A DNA stretch of 64,000 bases from Hymenobacter montanus (GTDB taxonomy: Bacteria; Bacteroidota; Bacteroidia; Cytophagales; Hymenobacteraceae). A program made the translations under genes and the position numbers. The notes under the pieces are model-generated. The model was given only the letters and a program-made list of their open reading frames with translations, was not told the origin of the DNA and ran no database searches. Shown in pieces: positions 1-8,357 of this stretch; the stretch's first letter is position 1; each line of letters begins with the position of its first letter. The stretch lies in assembly GCF_014699115.1 (NCBI RefSeq), contig NZ_JACXAD010000005.1, positions 62,001-126,000 of the forward strand, given 5' to 3'.

Positions 1-357
1 CTGCCAGTAGCCCACGGCTTCGTGCGCACTGCGCGCATCGCCCTGCAAGGCACTTTCCTGGAGGGCCAGGTAGCGAAAGTCCAAGGGCACCCCTTCGGCT
101 TTCAGTACTCGGTCGATAATGGGAAACGCGGCATCAGCCAAATCTACCCGCGCCTGAAACGACGGCTGGTGGCGGACCAGGCCATCGGCTTTTTGTTGCA
201 CCAGCTGCTGCGCTGCTTCATTCAACACCAAGTGTAATCCGGCCACATCCAGGGTCGCCGGCACTTGCGGACGCGGGCGGGAAGCAAGGGGTTGGGCCGC
301 TAGCGGGCGCCCCAGGCCCCAGCCCAACAACAGAAATAACACGACTATTTTTCGCAT
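1..357 (-). CDS. Lytic murein transglycosylase, N-terminal part
   Basis: Only the first 119 residues are inside the window; the gene runs off the left edge. The ATG at 355-357 opens a clear signal peptide (MRKIVVLFLLLGWGLGRPLA), so the product is exported. The segment near residue 95-119 (YLALQESALQGDARSAHEA followed by VGYW) matches the start of the SLT/MltD catalytic fold, where the Glu of 'ALQES' is the expected general acid that cleaves the peptidoglycan MurNAc-GlcNAc bond. LysM domains, usual in MltD proteins, would lie outside the window. The family assignment is by motif reading and is fairly safe; the exact subtype is not. Confidence 0.7.
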   Translation of the reverse strand, partial: MRKIVVLFLLLGWGLGRPLAAQPLASRPRPQVPATLDVAGLHLVLNEAAQQLVQQKADGLVRHQPSFQARVDLADAAFPIIDRVLKAEGVPLDFRYLALQESALQGDARSAHEAVGYWQ

Positions 358-508
358 AAGCAACGCCGACCTGAAGCAATTACCTCGGCTGCCTCCTTGG
401 CCGGAACCTGCAAATAACCTGATTTTTAGTTAAAGGAGCGACGAGCGCCGTTGAGAATGATTGCTTCCGCTCCAAGCCTTGAAATGTTCTACTTTTAATT
501 AGGACGAC

Positions 509-3427
509 TTAGGGCGGTCCGCCCCCGGGAGGTCCCACGCCGGGAGGCGGGCCGCTGCCCTCGGGCCGGCCGTAGCCGCCGGGGCGGCCAAAGCCGCGCT
601 CACCGCGGGGACTATCGGTTGGCTCGGTGGGGGCCACCACGTTGCCGCTGCGAATGTTGTAAGTAAACATCAGCATGAGGTAGCGCTGCAAAATCGTGGT
701 CTGCACGTCTTCGTAGTATGCCTCGGTTACGTTGCGCTGAATGGCGCGGTTCTGGCCCAGCAAGTCGAAAGCGTAGAGCTTGATTTCGCCCCGCTGGCCG
801 GGGAAGACTTTCTGGCCCAGGCTAGCGTTCCAGAGCAGGTACTGCTGGTTGTAGCCCGCCGACAGCCCTGAGTACGCCTGGTGCAACAGGTCGGTTTGGA
901 GGGCGATGCCCGGCCCCACAATCCAGCTCAGCCGGAAGCGGGTAACCTGCGCGAAGTAGTTGCTATTAAGCCGGGCTTGCAGGGTGTTGCGCACGAAGTT
1001 CTGGCTCGACGTGGTCGAGGCCGTAAAGTCGAGGTTAGCGCTGATGTTGGAGCTGAGCGTCAGGCCGGCCCCCACCGAGGGCACCCGGGCGTAGTTCAGC
1101 GCGCCGTTCACCAGGCCCGGCGTCTGCGTAAAGCTGGCGTTCGCGCTCAGGTTCACGTTGGTTTTAATGGCTTTGATGGGCCGGCCGTAGCTAGCCAGCG
1201 AGCGCACCGAGTACTGCTGGCTGAGGTTGACGGGTTGGGTAAGCTGCCCGCCGGCGGGCAGGCGCACGCCCGGTGCACCCTCCGGCACTACGGTAACCTC
1301 GTCGGCTGCCACCACGGTGCGGTTAGCAATGGGGTTCTGGGTGAACGAGCCCGAGAGCAGCGCGAAGAAGTTACTCGACACCTCCGGGTTCGAAGCCGAG
1401 TAGCGAATCACCCCCGAATGCTGGAACTCCTGCCGCAACGTCGGGTTGCCGATGGTAAGCTGCAGGGGGTTGGCGTTGTTCACTACGGCCTGCAACTGGC
1501 TCACGCTGGGAGCGTTGGTATTAGTACGATAGAAGAACCGTAGATTTTTCTGCCGCGAGAATCGGTAGGTGAGGCTGGCATTGGGCAGCACGTTCACGAA
1601 GTAGTAGCGCCCAGTACTGGGTCGGGGGTACTGCGCGTCGCTGTACAGCTCGGCGTACTGCCCGGCCAGCCCCACGCTGGCCTGGTACTTGGGTGTAACG
1701 TGCCGATAAGTCAGCCCACCCGACTGGGTTAGGTAGTAGTTTTCGAAAACGTTGCTCAGGCCCTCGTTCAGCTGCCGGGTATCGCCGGTCAGCACATCGT
1801 AGGTGTATTTATTCGACTCGTTGGGCGCGTAGCTGATGGCGTAGCTACCCTGCAGCTGGTCCTGCTTGGTGAGGGCTTCCGTGAGGGCCAGGTTGGCGTT
1901 GAGGCTGCCGCCGTTCTGCTTCAGTGTACTGGTTTGGTTGAGGTTGTTAATAGCAGAGCCCGTGTCGACCGTTCGCAGGGCATTGTCGCCCTTGCGCTGG
2001 GTGTACGTGCCGCCAATGCCCAGGCTGGCCGTGCGGCCGGGCTTGGCAAAGCGATGGCGCAGCAGCAGGTCACCACCGGTATTCAGGCCCCGGTTGTTCG
2101 AGCCGTAGCTACTCGCAATCCGGCTTTGTTCCTCGCCGCTCGAGCGGGTAACCCCATCTACCCCACTGGTGGCCTCGTTCTGCTGGTAGCTGAAGCGGGG
2201 CCGAAACAGGATGGAGTTGGCCGAGTCGATCTTGTGCTCTAGGCGCAGGTTGAAACGCTGGTTGGTGTTGAGGTTATTGCTGTTGATGCTTTGGCTGTAG
2301 GTGGTGCTGGCCTGCTGAGGCAGCACGTACTGCCGCTGTGCGCTGCTCACCAGCGTGTTATTGGCCCGGTTGAAGAAGTAGCTGGCCGACAGGTCGGTTT
2401 TCTTGTTCCAGGAGTCCGAGTAGTTTAGGCCCGCGGCGTTGGTTTTGGTGATGCCCCCGCTCTGGTTCACCAGGAAGTCGCTGGCATTACCGCCGTTGCC
2501 GCCGCCGCCCGCACCACCCTGCCCCCGCCCTCCACTACCTCGCCCGTTGCCCCCCTGGTTCGAGTTGCCCACTACGCCCAGCAGGTCCTCGGTGCCGAAG
2601 TTCTGCTCGTTCACGTTGTTCGACTGGGCCAGCACCGACACCCGCCGGCTGCCCTTGAAATCGTTGATGTTGCCACTGGCCCGATAGCGGTCGGGGCCCG
2701 CCCCCGCCACCACTCGCCCAAAGGTGCCGTTGCGGAATTCCACTTTGGTTACGATGTTGATGGTTTTCGTCGTGTTGCCGTCATCAAAGCCCGAAAACCG
2801 GCTCTGCTCGCTGCGCTGGTCGAACACCTCTATCTTGTCCACCATTTCGGCCGGCAGGTTTTTGAGCACCGCATCGGGGTCGTTGCCAAAAAAGACCTTA
2901 CCATCAACCAGCACCTGCTGCACGTTTTCGCCCTGGGCCTGCACCTTGCCATCAGACCCGCGGGTCACGCCGGGCAGCTTCTCAAGCAGGTCGCCGGTGG
3001 TGGCATCGGGGTTGGTTTTAAAAGCCCGGGCGTTGAACTGGGTAGTGTCGCCTTTCTGCACCGATTGAGCCGCCTGGCCCGTCACCACCACGCCTTTCAG
3101 GCGCACGCCCCCAGCCTGCAATGCCAACGTGCCCACCTGCACCGGCTGCCCGCTCACGACCAGGGCCTGGCGCTGCCTCTGGTAGCCCACGAAAGAAGCC
3201 TCCAGGAGGTAGCGCCCCGCCGCCACGTTATCGAACTGAAACCGGCCCTCGGCATCGGCCGCAGTGCCGGTTTTCACCGAGTCCGGCAAATGAATCAGCA
3301 CCACGTTAGCTCCAATCAGGGGTGACTGGTCTTTGCCGTCGGCCACGCGCCCGCTCACCGGGGCCGGTGCCTGGGCCCAGGCCGTACCCAGCCCAATCAG
3401 CCAAAAGAAAAGCAGTTTCCAGACCAC
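509..3427 (-). CDS. Outer-membrane beta-barrel protein with carboxypeptidase-regulatory-like and plug domains
   Basis: A 972-residue outer-membrane protein. I start it at the GTG at 3425-3427 because that codon directly opens a signal peptide (VVWKLLFFWLIGLGTAWAQ); the frame is open for 56 more codons upstream, but that stretch is the translation of an interspersed repeat and is unlikely to be native protein. After the signal come a CarboxypepD_reg-like domain (about 25-105), a plug-like domain (about 110-215, with 'GDLLEKLPGV' and 'VLVDGKVFFGND') and a long beta-barrel. A Gly/Asn-rich stretch lies near residue 290, and the C-terminus is a Pro/Gly-rich tail instead of the usual terminal aromatic. 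This fits the 'outer membrane beta-barrel family' rather than a classical TonB receptor. The substrate is unknown. The repeat abuts the start codon, so the native promoter and start may have been altered. Confidence 0.8.
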   Translation of the reverse strand: MVWKLLFFWLIGLGTAWAQAPAPVSGRVADGKDQSPLIGANVVLIHLPDSVKTGTAADAEGRFQFDNVAAGRYLLEASFVGYQRQRQALVVSGQPVQVGTLALQAGGVRLKGVVVTGQAAQSVQKGDTTQFNARAFKTNPDATTGDLLEKLPGVTRGSDGKVQAQGENVQQVLVDGKVFFGNDPDAVLKNLPAEMVDKIEVFDQRSEQSRFSGFDDGNTTKTINIVTKVEFRNGTFGRVVAGAGPDRYRASGNINDFKGSRRVSVLAQSNNVNEQNFGTEDLLGVVGNSNQGGNGRGSGGRGQGGAGGGGNGGNASDFLVNQSGGITKTNAAGLNYSDSWNKKTDLSASYFFNRANNTLVSSAQRQYVLPQQASTTYSQSINSNNLNTNQRFNLRLEHKIDSANSILFRPRFSYQQNEATSGVDGVTRSSGEEQSRIASSYGSNNRGLNTGGDLLLRHRFAKPGRTASLGIGGTYTQRKGDNALRTVDTGSAINNLNQTSTLKQNGGSLNANLALTEALTKQDQLQGSYAISYAPNESNKYTYDVLTGDTRQLNEGLSNVFENYYLTQSGGLTYRHVTPKYQASVGLAGQYAELYSDAQYPRPSTGRYYFVNVLPNASLTYRFSRQKNLRFFYRTNTNAPSVSQLQAVVNNANPLQLTIGNPTLRQEFQHSGVIRYSASNPEVSSNFFALLSGSFTQNPIANRTVVAADEVTVVPEGAPGVRLPAGGQLTQPVNLSQQYSVRSLASYGRPIKAIKTNVNLSANASFTQTPGLVNGALNYARVPSVGAGLTLSSNISANLDFTASTTSSQNFVRNTLQARLNSNYFAQVTRFRLSWIVGPGIALQTDLLHQAYSGLSAGYNQQYLLWNASLGQKVFPGQRGEIKLYAFDLLGQNRAIQRNVTEAYYEDVQTTILQRYLMLMFTYNIRSGNVVAPTEPTDSPRGERGFGRPGGYGRPEGSGPPPGVGPPGGGPP

Positions 3428-3452
3428 GGACCACAAATTCGCTCGGATTCTT

Positions 3453-3674
3453 GACCACGGATTCGCTCGGATTTTTCGGATTACACGGATTTTGTGGACG
3501 ATTTTAACGTGTGCTTGATGCCCTGGTTTGGGTAGATATCTTGGGTCGATAGAGTTAGCAACTTGCATTTTGCATTGGGTTAGATAATCACGCAACCACT
3601 ACGAAAAATCAGCAGGCAGGCCGCATCGTCCACAAAATCCGTGTAATCCGAAAAATCCGAGCGAATCCGTGGTC
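3453..3674. repeat. Perfect 49-bp inverted repeat pair of an interspersed element
   Basis: The 49 bases at 3453-3501 are the exact reverse complement of 3626-3674, with a 124-base spacer. The unit reads as alternating 'ATCCG' words (for example CCGTGTAATCCGAAAAATCC). A further partial copy lies at about 3425-3450. One arm ends on the stop codon of the O-methyltransferase gene (3673) and the other lies just upstream of the start of the beta-barrel gene. Similar 'atccg' units are known to be scattered in many Bacteroidota genomes; that statement is from general knowledge. Confidence 0.85.
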
Positions 3675-4317
3675 AGAGTTTCCGCAGTAGCAGCAACCCA
3701 TCGCGCAGGGGCAGAAAAACCGGCTCTACCCGCGCGTCCTGGGCCATTTTGTCGTTGAAAGCTCGGACTAGCGGCGTATCCCTGTCGCTCTTCCTTACCT
3801 CGTGTCCGGGCAGCACCTTGCCGCTCCACAGTACGTTGTCGACGATGAGGAGCCCGCCCGGGCGCACCTGCCCGATTACTGCCTCAAAATAAGCGTCGTT
3901 GCTGCGCTTGTCGGCATCAATAAAGACCAAGTCCCAGACTTCATCGACCAGGCCCGGCAAAACATCGAGGGCCGCCCCGATGTGCAGCCTGATTTGAGCC
4001 GTTTTACCGGCCGCGGTCACGTAGCGCCGGATGCGCGCTTCTCGCTCGGGGTCTATTTCAATGGTGTGCAACAGCCCGTCGTGGGCCAGGCCCTCGGCCA
4101 GGCATAGCGTGGCATAGCCGCAAAACGTGCCGATTTCGAGGACGCGGCGGGGGCGCATAAGCTGGCTCAACAGGCTCAGGAACCGGCCTTGCACGTGGCC
4201 GCTGCTCATGCGCGGCAGCAGGGTTTGCAGGTGCGTTTCGCGGGTGAGCTGGGCTAAGAGGGGCGGCTCGGGCGCGGTGTGCTGCTCGGCGTAGGCTTGA
4301 ATGGGGTCGTGGTGCAT
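3673..4317 (-). CDS. Class I SAM-dependent O-methyltransferase
   Basis: A 214-residue cytosolic enzyme that transfers a methyl group from S-adenosylmethionine to a hydroxyl group, in the caffeoyl-CoA/catechol O-methyltransferase family. The SAM-binding glycine region is 'VLEIGTFCGYATLCLAEGL' (about residues 59-77), the acidic ribose-binding residue follows in 'LHTIEIDPER', and the metal/substrate Asp region is 'DLVFIDADKRSNDAYFE' followed by 'GGLLIVDNVLWSGKV'. Length is normal for the family. It is transcribed in the same direction as the SRA and M16 genes upstream but separated from them by the 4337-4433 repeat. The natural acceptor cannot be read from the sequence. Confidence 0.9.
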   Translation of the reverse strand: MHHDPIQAYAEQHTAPEPPLLAQLTRETHLQTLLPRMSSGHVQGRFLSLLSQLMRPRRVLEIGTFCGYATLCLAEGLAHDGLLHTIEIDPEREARIRRYVTAAGKTAQIRLHIGAALDVLPGLVDEVWDLVFIDADKRSNDAYFEAVIGQVRPGGLLIVDNVLWSGKVLPGHEVRKSDRDTPLVRAFNDKMAQDARVEPVFLPLRDGLLLLRKL

Positions 4318-4336
4318 TGTTTAGACTTTTGTGTGT

Positions 4337-4433
4337 TTTCACCGCAGAAGACGCTGAAGGTTACGCAGAGGAAACGCAGAAGAACGTCCTCTGCGCTCCT
4401 TCTGCGAAACCTTCTGCGTCCTCTGCGGTGAAA
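4337..4433. repeat. Palindromic 'cgcagag' interspersed repeat
   Basis: A 97-base imperfect palindrome. The left arm begins TTTCACCGCAGAAGACGC and the right arm ends CTGCGTCCTCTGCGGTGAAA; in between are several CGCAGA/TCTGCG words. It sits in the gap between the SRA gene and the O-methyltransferase gene. Elements with this wording are widespread in unrelated bacterial genomes (general knowledge). It can form a long hairpin in RNA and could act as a weak terminator or mRNA stabiliser. Confidence 0.8.
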
Positions 4434-4450
4434 CCAACGCTGGTGCACAC

Positions 4451-4900
4451 TCACCTAATCGCCCGCAGCCGAAACACAAACACCCGAAAGCCCGACTTGC
4501 CCGGCCCGTAGCTGGAGCCCACAATCTGGTACAGCCCCTCGTAACGGTACACCTCCGGCCCGCCATCCTCCGCCGGCACCTTACGCAGTACGCGCACGGG
4601 CCGGCCGGTTTCCTGGCTGGTTAGCAGAGCGAGGTTAGTCCCAGCGGCTATTTGGTCGGTGGTCTGTTTGCCGGTCTTCGGGTCGCGCCCGCCGCTGCCC
4701 GCGTACCGGATCTCCTCCTCGTCGAACTGGTCGTCTTCGTACTGACCGGCCAGGACGATGCTTTCGGTCCCCAACTGCTGGGTGCCGCAGACGCCCGCCC
4801 GGCGCGGCCGGTGCACCCCGCTAAAAGCCAGCTCCAGCCGGTTACGAAACGTGTCGCCGGGCCGGTAGCTACCCACGTGGCCAAATACGGGCCGGTTCAT
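4451..4900 (-). CDS. Stand-alone SRA-YDG domain protein
   Basis: A 149-residue protein made almost only of an SRA-YDG domain, the fold that flips out and reads 5-methyl- or 5-hydroxymethylcytosine in UHRF1 and in modification-dependent restriction enzymes. Visible landmarks: 'FGHVGSYRPGDTFRNRLEL' (residues 6-24), 'SGVHRPRRAGVCG', 'SIVLAGQYEDDQFDEEEI', 'YAGSGG', 'TNLALLTSQETGRPVRVLR', and 'YRYEGLYQIV'. No HNH or other nuclease domain is attached, unlike most bacterial SRA proteins. Its ATG overlaps the stop of the upstream M16 peptidase gene (ATGA, 4897-4900), so the two are translationally coupled. The family call is solid; what modified base it reads, and why it is paired with a peptidase, are unknown. 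Confidence 0.85.
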   Translation of the reverse strand: MNRPVFGHVGSYRPGDTFRNRLELAFSGVHRPRRAGVCGTQQLGTESIVLAGQYEDDQFDEEEIRYAGSGGRDPKTGKQTTDQIAAGTNLALLTSQETGRPVRVLRKVPAEDGGPEVYRYEGLYQIVGSSYGPGKSGFRVFVFRLRAIR

Positions 4901-6135
4901 TTTGCTTCCGGCACGTACTGCAGCACGCTCAAGTGCTCGTCGGTCAGCACCTCGTTGGCCATATCCCGCAGCTCCGTCGCCGAAATCCGCTCGATTTTCC
5001 CGAAAATTTCACTTAACGGCTCCACCCGGCCCAGGTCGAGGGTGCTTTTGCCGAGGAGCTGCATCAGGCCGCTGTTGCTTTCCTCACTCATGGCGAGCTG
5101 GCCCATGAGCTGGTGCTTGGCAGTATGCAGCTGATTGACGGTCAGTAGCTTTTCGCGCAACAGCCTGAGTTCCTTCTGCACCAGGCCCAGGGTGCGTTTC
5201 ACCTGCTTGCCCTCGGTGCCGAAATAGATGCCGAACAAGCCCGTGTCGGTATAGGGCGAGTAGGTGCTGTCAATGGTGTACACGAGGCCATACTTTTCGC
5301 GCACGGCCAGGTTAAGGCGCGAATTCATGCCAGGCCCGCCGAGGATGTTGTTCAGCATGAAAAACGGGATACGGCGCGGGTCAGCAATGGAGTAGGCCGG
5401 CCCCCCTACCAGGCAGTGGGCCTGCGAGATAGGCCGGGTTTCGACCTGCACCTTGCGCTGGTAGTCGCCCACCGGGCGGCGCACCCGCGGGCCCAGCTTG
5501 GCCGGCAGCGGGGCCAAAAACTTGTCGGCCAAGCGCTTCACCTCTTTGAACGGCAGGTTGCTCACCGAGCTGAATACCAGCCGGTCAGTGCGCATCTGCT
5601 CCTGCAAAAAGGTATGAAAATCGGCGCTCTGAAAGCGGCTCACGCTCTCGCGGGTTCCGAGGATGTTCACCCCCAGCGGATGGTCGCCGAATACCACCGC
5701 GTCAAAATCATCGACAATGGCATCTTCCGGGGCATCCTGGTACATGCTCATCTCTTCCAGAATTACGCCCCGCTCCTTTTCTACCTCCCGGCCGGGAAAC
5801 ACGGAGTTGAAGGTCAGGTCCGTCAGCAGCTCAAATGCGCGCTCGAAGTGGGTGCTGAGCAGGGCGGCGTAAAAGCAGATTTTCTCCTTGGTCGTGTAAG
5901 CGTTGAGCTCGCCACCCACCATTTCGAGCCGGTTGAGAATGTGAAACGACTTGCGTTTCTTGGTTCCCTTGAAAGCCATGTGCTCCCAGAAATGAGCCAG
6001 GCCCTGCTGGTGCGGAGCCTCGTCGCGCGAGCCAATGTCGAGCAGGAAGCCGCAATGCACAATTTTAGTATGAAGTACCTGCTTGTGCAGCAGGCGGATA
6101 CCATTAGGGTATTCGTGGATGTCGTAATCGGGCAT
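4897..6135 (-). CDS. M16 family zinc metallopeptidase
   Basis: A 412-residue peptidase of the pitrilysin/insulinase family. The inverted zinc motif HxxEH is His48-Phe-Trp-Glu51-His52 (LAHFWEHMAFKGTKKR), and the third ligand is expected at the Glu pair in 'GVILEEMS' about 75 residues later. An inactive-type C-terminal M16 domain follows ('NILGGPGMNSRLNLAVREK'). I start at the ATG at 6133-6135 (MPDYDIHEYPNGIRLL); 18 further codons upstream are open but do not resemble the family. There is no signal peptide, so it is probably cytosolic. The gene overlaps the SRA gene by four bases. Confidence 0.9.
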   Translation of the reverse strand: MPDYDIHEYPNGIRLLHKQVLHTKIVHCGFLLDIGSRDEAPHQQGLAHFWEHMAFKGTKKRKSFHILNRLEMVGGELNAYTTKEKICFYAALLSTHFERAFELLTDLTFNSVFPGREVEKERGVILEEMSMYQDAPEDAIVDDFDAVVFGDHPLGVNILGTRESVSRFQSADFHTFLQEQMRTDRLVFSSVSNLPFKEVKRLADKFLAPLPAKLGPRVRRPVGDYQRKVQVETRPISQAHCLVGGPAYSIADPRRIPFFMLNNILGGPGMNSRLNLAVREKYGLVYTIDSTYSPYTDTGLFGIYFGTEGKQVKRTLGLVQKELRLLREKLLTVNQLHTAKHQLMGQLAMSEESNSGLMQLLGKSTLDLGRVEPLSEIFGKIERISATELRDMANEVLTDEHLSVLQYVPEAK

Positions 6136-6398
6136 AAGAAAAACAAAGGTACCGGGCGCGGCGCGTAATGCGGAACGAGGAATCAACAAGACGGAGACCG
6201 GACAAGTTGTTAGCTGCTCCGTCTCCCTTCGTCAGAGCGCGTCGGGAACGTTGGTCAGGTAGGGGGCTGGACCGGCGCGCGTCTGTAATGTGTGAGGCAG
6301 CCTGCTTTCGCGGCGCCGACGTGGGCATTGGCCGGGCCCAGACGGCGGGCCGTCACAGACGCCAAGCTGGGCCTTACCGACGGGTCAGCACCTCTAGC

Positions 6399-7472
6399 TT
6401 ATTCTTCTTTCTTCATCGTGGCCAGCAGCTGGTCTACTTCTATGGTGTAGGCGCAGCGAAAGTGCCCCAGCGGGCAGGCGCCGTGCCCGTGCAGGCCACA
6501 GGGCTTGCACTCCAGCGGCTCGGTGGTTTGTACCACAAACGACACGGGCGACAGTGGCCCAAACCCAAACTCCGGCACGGTGCTGCAAAAAACCGCCGTA
6601 ACGGGCGCGCCCACCGCCGAGCACAGGTGCAAGGGCGCCGAGTCGTTCACATAGTTCATCACCGCCCCGCGCATGAGGGCCGCCGAGGCCAGCAGATTCA
6701 TTTTGCCGGCTAAGCTGCTCACGTTTTCGCGGTTGCTGGCCGCGGCGAGTCGTTCGCAGGCCGCCGCGTCGGGTGGCCCACCCAACAGGTACACCCGGAG
6801 TTCGGCGGGTAGCGCCAGGAGCAGTTCCCGCCATTTTTCTTCGGGATACTGCTTCGTGAACCATACCGAAGTGGGGGCCAGGCACACGTACGGGCCCGCC
6901 GCGGCATACGCGGTTGCTAAAGCCTCGTCGGCAGCCGACGGATAAAGCCGGGGCGGGGGCAAGGCAGAACGAGCATCAAGCGTGGGGGCATTCCCGCCCG
7001 ACCACGCTGCGTGCTTCGTGCCTGACTCCTCATTAAATGCCGGGTCCAGCAGGCTCAGGTTGCGCGCTACTTCGTGGGTGCCGTCGCCGATAACGTGGCG
7101 TACGCGCCGCGTAAAAAACCGGCTGAAGGGGTTTTTGGCAAACCCCACCCGCTCCGGCGCCCCCGAAAAAGCCGTCAGAAAACCCGTGCTGGCAAAGCGC
7201 TGCAAGGTTACGACCCGCCCGTAGCCAGTGGCCCGAATTCGACCAAGCAACTGCCACAGGTTGGCGTACTTGCGGTGCTTCTTATCCCAAACCAATACCT
7301 GCCGCACGTGCGGATGGCCCGCCAACAGGCTTTCGTTGCCGCGCCGCACCAGTACGTCGACGGGCGTGGCTGGCTCCGTTTGGTGCAAGTGTTCCAGCAG
7401 GGCCGTGAGTAAAATCACGTCGCCGATAAAAGCAGTTTGAATGAGTAAGGTGGCGGGTAGCTGAGCAGGCAT
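6399..7472 (-). CDS. Glycosyltransferase family 9 (heptosyltransferase-like)
   Basis: A 357-residue GT-B enzyme of the ADP-heptose:LPS heptosyltransferase family. The N-terminal domain opens with 'LLIQTAFIGDVILLTALLEH', the hallmark of GT9, and the C-terminal domain has 'VCLAPTSVWFTKQYPEEKW' and the nucleotide-sugar-binding 'YVNDSAPLHLCSAVGAP'. It probably adds a sugar to lipopolysaccharide core or another surface glycan on the cytoplasmic face. It stands alone here rather than within a glycan gene cluster. The preceding 260 bases (6136-6398) show no gene. Confidence 0.88.
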   Translation of the reverse strand: MPAQLPATLLIQTAFIGDVILLTALLEHLHQTEPATPVDVLVRRGNESLLAGHPHVRQVLVWDKKHRKYANLWQLLGRIRATGYGRVVTLQRFASTGFLTAFSGAPERVGFAKNPFSRFFTRRVRHVIGDGTHEVARNLSLLDPAFNEESGTKHAAWSGGNAPTLDARSALPPPRLYPSAADEALATAYAAAGPYVCLAPTSVWFTKQYPEEKWRELLLALPAELRVYLLGGPPDAAACERLAAASNRENVSSLAGKMNLLASAALMRGAVMNYVNDSAPLHLCSAVGAPVTAVFCSTVPEFGFGPLSPVSFVVQTTEPLECKPCGLHGHGACPLGHFRCAYTIEVDQLLATMKKEE

Positions 7473-7544
7473 GAGCGAGTGCGAAAGTACGCCGCGCCAA
7501 CAAGCCGCGCCCCGGGCTGGTGCCCCGCTCCTTTCGGCTTACTT

Positions 7545-8009
7545 TTAGGTTAGCTGGGTGGGGCGGTTGATGACTTCTTCCAGCGAAATCAGCGTTTCAG
7601 TGCGCTCGATGCCGTCGATGGGCTGAATGCGGTCGTGCAGCACGTCGCGCAGATGCAGGGTGTCGCGGCATACCAATCGGGCAAATACCCCGTAGGCCCC
7701 GGTCGTAAAATGAATGCTCACTACTTCGGGGATTTCGCGGAGTTGGTGTACTACGCTGGTGTAGACCGAGCTTTTTAGCAGGTAGATACCCAGAAACGCG
7801 TTCACGCCATAGCCCAGCTTCTGGTAGTCGATGCGCAGAGTAGCCCCTTGCACGATGCCGATTTCCTCGAGCCGAGCCATGCGCACATGCACCGTGCCGC
7901 CCGATACGTTCACCTTGCGGGCAATCTCGGTGTAGGGCATTTTCGCATCTTGAATAAGCAGGTTCAGAATGTTCCGGTCAGTATCGTCAAGTTCGTAGTT
8001 ACGAGCCAT
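7545..8009 (-). CDS. Lrp/AsnC family transcriptional regulator
   Basis: A 154-residue regulator. The N-terminal winged helix-turn-helix is 'LDDTDRNILNLLIQDAKMPY' followed by 'TEIARKVNVSGGTVHVRMAR'; the C-terminal RAM ligand-sensing domain follows from about residue 70 ('YGVNAFLGIYL', 'VSIHFTTGAYGVFARLVCRD'). Start chosen at the ATG 8007-8009, where the family normally begins (MARNYELDD); twelve extra codons upstream are open. Such proteins sense amino acids and form octamers on DNA. The target cannot be told from its neighbours, GT9 and DsbD. Confidence 0.9.
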   Translation of the reverse strand: MARNYELDDTDRNILNLLIQDAKMPYTEIARKVNVSGGTVHVRMARLEEIGIVQGATLRIDYQKLGYGVNAFLGIYLLKSSVYTSVVHQLREIPEVVSIHFTTGAYGVFARLVCRDTLHLRDVLHDRIQPIDGIERTETLISLEEVINRPTQLT

Positions 8010-8148
8010 TGTTAGCGGAGAATGGGGAAAAAGATAAGGCCGCAAGGCCGAATATTAATTTTTCGCAGAAAGGCAATGGTTTGCCAATGCGGCCGAAGGT
8101 CTTTTACTAACCATGGCTCAAGGTACAGCGCCGCGCTTATCGGGCAGC

Positions 8149-8192
8149 AAAAAGCAATCAGAAAGCTGATTGGAAACCAGCTTTCTGATTGC
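8149..8192 (-). terminator. Rho-independent terminator downstream of dsbD
   Basis: A perfect 15-bp inverted repeat (8154-8168 against 8178-8192) with a nine-base loop, followed on the minus strand by five T. It lies about 165 bases past the dsbD stop. Nothing else was recognised in the gap 8010-8357. Confidence 0.75.
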
Positions 8193-8357
8193 TTCTACGT
8201 TCGTTGCGGGCATGGTTAAATACGGAAGAAGGCAAGGGAATGAGCTACGCGGCTAAGCGGGTCGATGCCTCATTGCATAATAGCGGCTTCCGGGTGCGGT
8301 CACCTATTCTTGCTTACGCATTCGGTTAGACATTATTGCTACTTTATATCTTAACGG

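Noticed and set aside
3427-3595. N-terminal extension of the beta-barrel protein from the ATG at 3595
   Set aside because: The 56 codons are largely the translation of the 49-bp repeat and place charged sequence before a clear signal peptide; the GTG at 3427 is the better start.
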